From Hydrogenothermaceae bacterium (GTDB lineage Bacteria; Aquificota; Aquificia; Aquificales; Hydrogenothermaceae), in contig JALUFA010000231.1 of assembly GCA_027052485.1 (NCBI GenBank), forward strand, positions 1-7,517: DNA of 7,517 nucleotides, written 5' to 3'. Both the position numbers and the translations under genes were made by a program. The notes under the pieces were generated by a model. The model searched no databases. It had not been told where the DNA came from and was given only the letters and a program-made list of their open reading frames with translations. Shown here piece after piece: positions 6,208 to 7,517 of this stretch. Within the stretch, counting starts at the first letter, position 1, and the number at the start of each line of letters is the position of its first letter.

Positions 6208-6648
6208 TTGATAAGGAAAGGTTTTACTCTTATTGAACTGGTTGTTGTTTTTGTGATAGTTGGATTAATTCTGACACTTGGTTTTGTAGAGTACACTAAG
6301 TGGAGTAAGAAGAACAGTGTTGAAAGGGATACAAGACTTATCTATACATTGATAAGCAAAGAGAGGATGATTGCTCTCTCAGAGGGGAAATCTTTTAAGG
6401 TGACTGCGAATGGGAATACTTTAACGGTGAAGGACCTGGATACGAACAGGGAAGAAACTGTTAACCTGAATAATCCCTATTCTGGAACTATTAGTATCTA
6501 TTCTAAGGGTTTAATGAGCAGAGGAAGTATTGTTTTTCGGGGTGATTTAAACTTACACCCTGATGTCAGTTGCGTTATTTCAGACGGTTTACGTTTGAGG
6601 ATGGGACAAACCTATGTAGATTCCAGAGGAAGAAGGAAGTGCAGGTAA
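6208..6648 (+). CDS. Minor pilin / pseudopilin of the GspH/FimT (FimU) type
   Basis: The 146-residue prepilin has leader MIRKG and would be cut by prepilin peptidase before FTLIE. The mature protein then starts with Phe and has the conserved Glu at position 5 (E10 of the precursor). A hydrophobic helix (about 9-27) continues into an amphipathic stretch ending near 60. The C-terminal part shows the GspH/FimT signature: ISIYSKGLMSRGSIVF followed by SCVISDGLRLRMG (121-133), equivalent to the family's closing VSxxGRxR motif. Two cysteines, C122 and C145, could form the C-terminal disulfide common in such pilins. FimU/GspH proteins join PilV, PilW and PilX to start pilus assembly and link to PilY1. 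It starts at TTG one base after the pilY1 stop and overlaps the next pilin by 10 bases. GspH of a type II secretion system is the alternative, but the PilY1 neighbour favours T4P. Confidence 0.87.
   Translation: MIRKGFTLIELVVVFVIVGLILTLGFVEYTKWSKKNSVERDTRLIYTLISKERMIALSEGKSFKVTANGNTLTVKDLDTNREETVNLNNPYSGTISIYSKGLMSRGSIVFRGDLNLHPDVSCVISDGLRLRMGQTYVDSRGRRKCR
6212..6236 (+). repeat. Pilin leader repeat, copy 1
   Basis: This 25-base stretch encodes the cleavage region (RKGFTLIE) of the first pilin. It matches 6646-6670 at 24 of 25 bases, the one difference being a silent AAA/AAG lysine codon. Confidence 0.6.
6625..6630 (+). promoter_or_regulatory. Shine-Dalgarno of the PilV-like pilin, supporting a GTG start
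   Basis: AGAGGA lies 8 bases before GTG 6639, near the end of the preceding pilin gene. It favours GTG 6639 over the upstream in-frame ATG at 6570, which would add 23 residues with no leader-like character and a long overlap. Confidence 0.55.
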
Positions 6649-7058
6649 GGAAGGGTTTTACTCTTATTGAGGTTTTGATAGCAGCTGTTATAGCGGTAGT
6701 TGTTCTTTTAGGGCTTTTGGCTGCAGCACTGTATTTTGAAAAATATTCGGTGAAGAGAGCTCTCTTCCGTGAAGCTTCTAACATTCTCTATAGCAGGCTT
6801 GAGGCTGTTAAAAGCCTACCATACCAAGATGTTACAGAGACCAAGCTTAACAATGGAGCTACCAACTGTTCAGATGCGTTAACTAAAAATTACATTGAAA
6901 GAACAGTGGGAAGTAAAACTTACAGGTTCGGTCTTTATTACCAGGTTACCGATAACCCTAACTATCAGGTTAAAGAGGTAAGGCTTACTGTTTGCTGGAA
7001 GTATAGGGACAGGTTTAACAAAATTTCTGGTGATACTATTGTAAGGAACAGACAATGA
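6639..7058 (+). CDS. pilV: PilV-like minor pilin
   Basis: From GTG 6639 the product is 139 residues. The leader MQVRKG is followed by the prepilin peptidase site G/FTLIE and a hydrophobic helix (about 7-31). The conserved mature Glu5 is E11 of the precursor. The stretch REASNILYSRLEAVKSLPY (44-62) is typical of PilV-type proteins, in which the helix runs on into a segment with Arg/Glu and a short PY turn. The C-terminal strands KEVRLTVCWKYRDR (112-125) match the PilV pattern of a Val-rich strand ending in a Trp. Cysteines C77 and C119 may pair. An in-frame ATG at 6570 exists but would put 28 residues before the cleavage glycine, unlike the short basic leader of its neighbours. PilV acts with FimU, PilW and PilX in pilus priming. 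It overlaps the previous gene by 10 bases and the next by 4 (ATGA). Confidence 0.85.
   Translation: MQVRKGFTLIEVLIAAVIAVVVLLGLLAAALYFEKYSVKRALFREASNILYSRLEAVKSLPYQDVTETKLNNGATNCSDALTKNYIERTVGSKTYRFGLYYQVTDNPNYQVKEVRLTVCWKYRDRFNKISGDTIVRNRQ
6646..6670 (+). repeat. Pilin leader repeat, copy 2
   Basis: Second copy of the 25-base leader-coding stretch at 6212-6236, with one mismatch. Bases 6655-6670 plus flanking positions encode GFTLIE with identical codons in both genes. Confidence 0.6.
7043..7047 (+). promoter_or_regulatory. Shine-Dalgarno of the PilW-like pilin
   Basis: AAGGA lies 7 bases before ATG 7055, inside the end of the PilV-like gene. With the ATGA stop-start overlap it supports coupled translation from this ATG. 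Confidence 0.5.
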
Positions 7059-7517
7059 AAAGGCGAGGTTTATCTTTAGTTGAACTTATTGTTGTTCTGG
7101 GTATTTCTCTTTTCCTTTTGGTTGCTATTTACTACGGGTATACTCGTCTTTTTAAAAAGTTTCTAACAGGAACAGGTAGGACGTCGGTTACTATTTCATC
7201 TATTGTAGGAGAAGAGGTTTTACAGCAGGATGTAGAACATGCTGGATACGGTATCTCTATAAAGGAACCAAAAGTACCTTTAAAATTTCAAACTGATAAA
7301 AATGGAAATCCTGTTTTAACTATCCGTTCAACTTATGTTGTTACAAATCGTTCTACGAAAGGGTGGGCAATTCTTAACTGTCCTTCTGGTGGTTCTAACT
7401 CTGTTCCTATCTCTTACTCCCAGTTACCTCTTCCTTCTGAGTATGCTGTTGTGATGGACTTCTTAGAGAATGTAGATTCTCCTTATGCTGATATAGGAAA
7501 GAATGGTCAGAATTATG
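7055..7517 (+). CDS. pilW: PilW-like minor pilin, 3' end outside window
   Basis: The frame is open from ATG 7055 to the window edge (154 whole codons). The leader MKRRG precedes the cleavage site G/LSLVE, so the mature protein would start with Leu in place of the usual Phe or Met. Glu5 is kept (E10 of the precursor). The hydrophobic helix spans about 11-29. The segment IVGEEVLQQDVEHAGYGISI (50-69) is the hallmark of PilW-type proteins, whose consensus has a Gln/Arg-Asp pair a few residues before AGYG. A beta-rich part follows, with a single cysteine, C109, so far. PilW proteins are usually 200-350 residues, so a third to a half may be missing. In other T4P systems PilW pairs with PilX, which might follow downstream. 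Start is fixed by the ATGA overlap and a Shine-Dalgarno. Confidence 0.83.
   Translation, partial: MKRRGLSLVELIVVLGISLFLLVAIYYGYTRLFKKFLTGTGRTSVTISSIVGEEVLQQDVEHAGYGISIKEPKVPLKFQTDKNGNPVLTIRSTYVVTNRSTKGWAILNCPSGGSNSVPISYSQLPLPSEYAVVMDFLENVDSPYADIGKNGQNY

Noticed and set aside
6570..6638. ATG 6570 as the start of the PilV-like gene.
   Set aside because: It would place 28 residues before the prepilin cleavage glycine, without the short basic leader of the neighbours. GTG 6639 has a well spaced AGAGGA.
6575..6784. Minus-strand 69-codon frame opposite the pilin junction.
   Set aside because: It is the complement of two supported pilin starts, with no independent support.

Overview
The window holds one dense run of genes, all on the + strand, that joins the end of a lipopolysaccharide (LPS) synthesis/export cluster to a type IV pilus (T4P) assembly cluster. 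KDO synthesis (kdsC) and an Lpt system mean a diderm Gram-negative bacterium. The DNA is AT-rich (hand counts of 300-base blocks run from about 28% to 47% GC). Arg is mostly AGA/AGG, ATA is common for Ile, and proteins are rich in Lys/Glu. This would suit a thermophile such as a Desulfurobacterium-like member of the Aquificota, but that placement is an inference from style and not a demonstrated assignment.

Layout: 1-311 is the 3' end of kdsC (KDO-8-phosphate phosphatase). Then come lptC (301-831), lptA (828-1310) and lptB (1288-2028), the inner-membrane, periplasmic and ATPase parts of the LPS transport machine, in the same order as the kdsC-lptC-lptA-lptB block of E. coli. At 2006-2353 is a small exported protein that I do not recognise. 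From 2334 to 6206 is a 1290-residue PilY1-like protein, with an N-terminal von Willebrand A domain and a C-terminal propeller. It is followed by three minor pilins with type III (prepilin peptidase) leaders: a GspH/FimT-like one (6208-6648), a PilV-like one (6639-7058) and a PilW-like one that runs off the window (7055-7517).

Every gene overlaps its neighbour or is one base away. No gap could hold a promoter or terminator of usual form, so the block looks like one translationally coupled transcription unit. Four of the seven visible starts are TTG or GTG, each with a good Shine-Dalgarno sequence. The Lpt genes would deliver LPS to the outer membrane. PilY1 with minor pilins forms the priming and tip complex of the pilus in known T4P systems. 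No mobile element, RNA gene, CRISPR array or clear terminator was seen, and there is no non-coding stretch above one base. The points most worth a second look are the junction of the LPS-export and pilus genes, the orphan secreted protein exactly at that junction, and the cysteine-rich, multi-calcium-loop PilY1.
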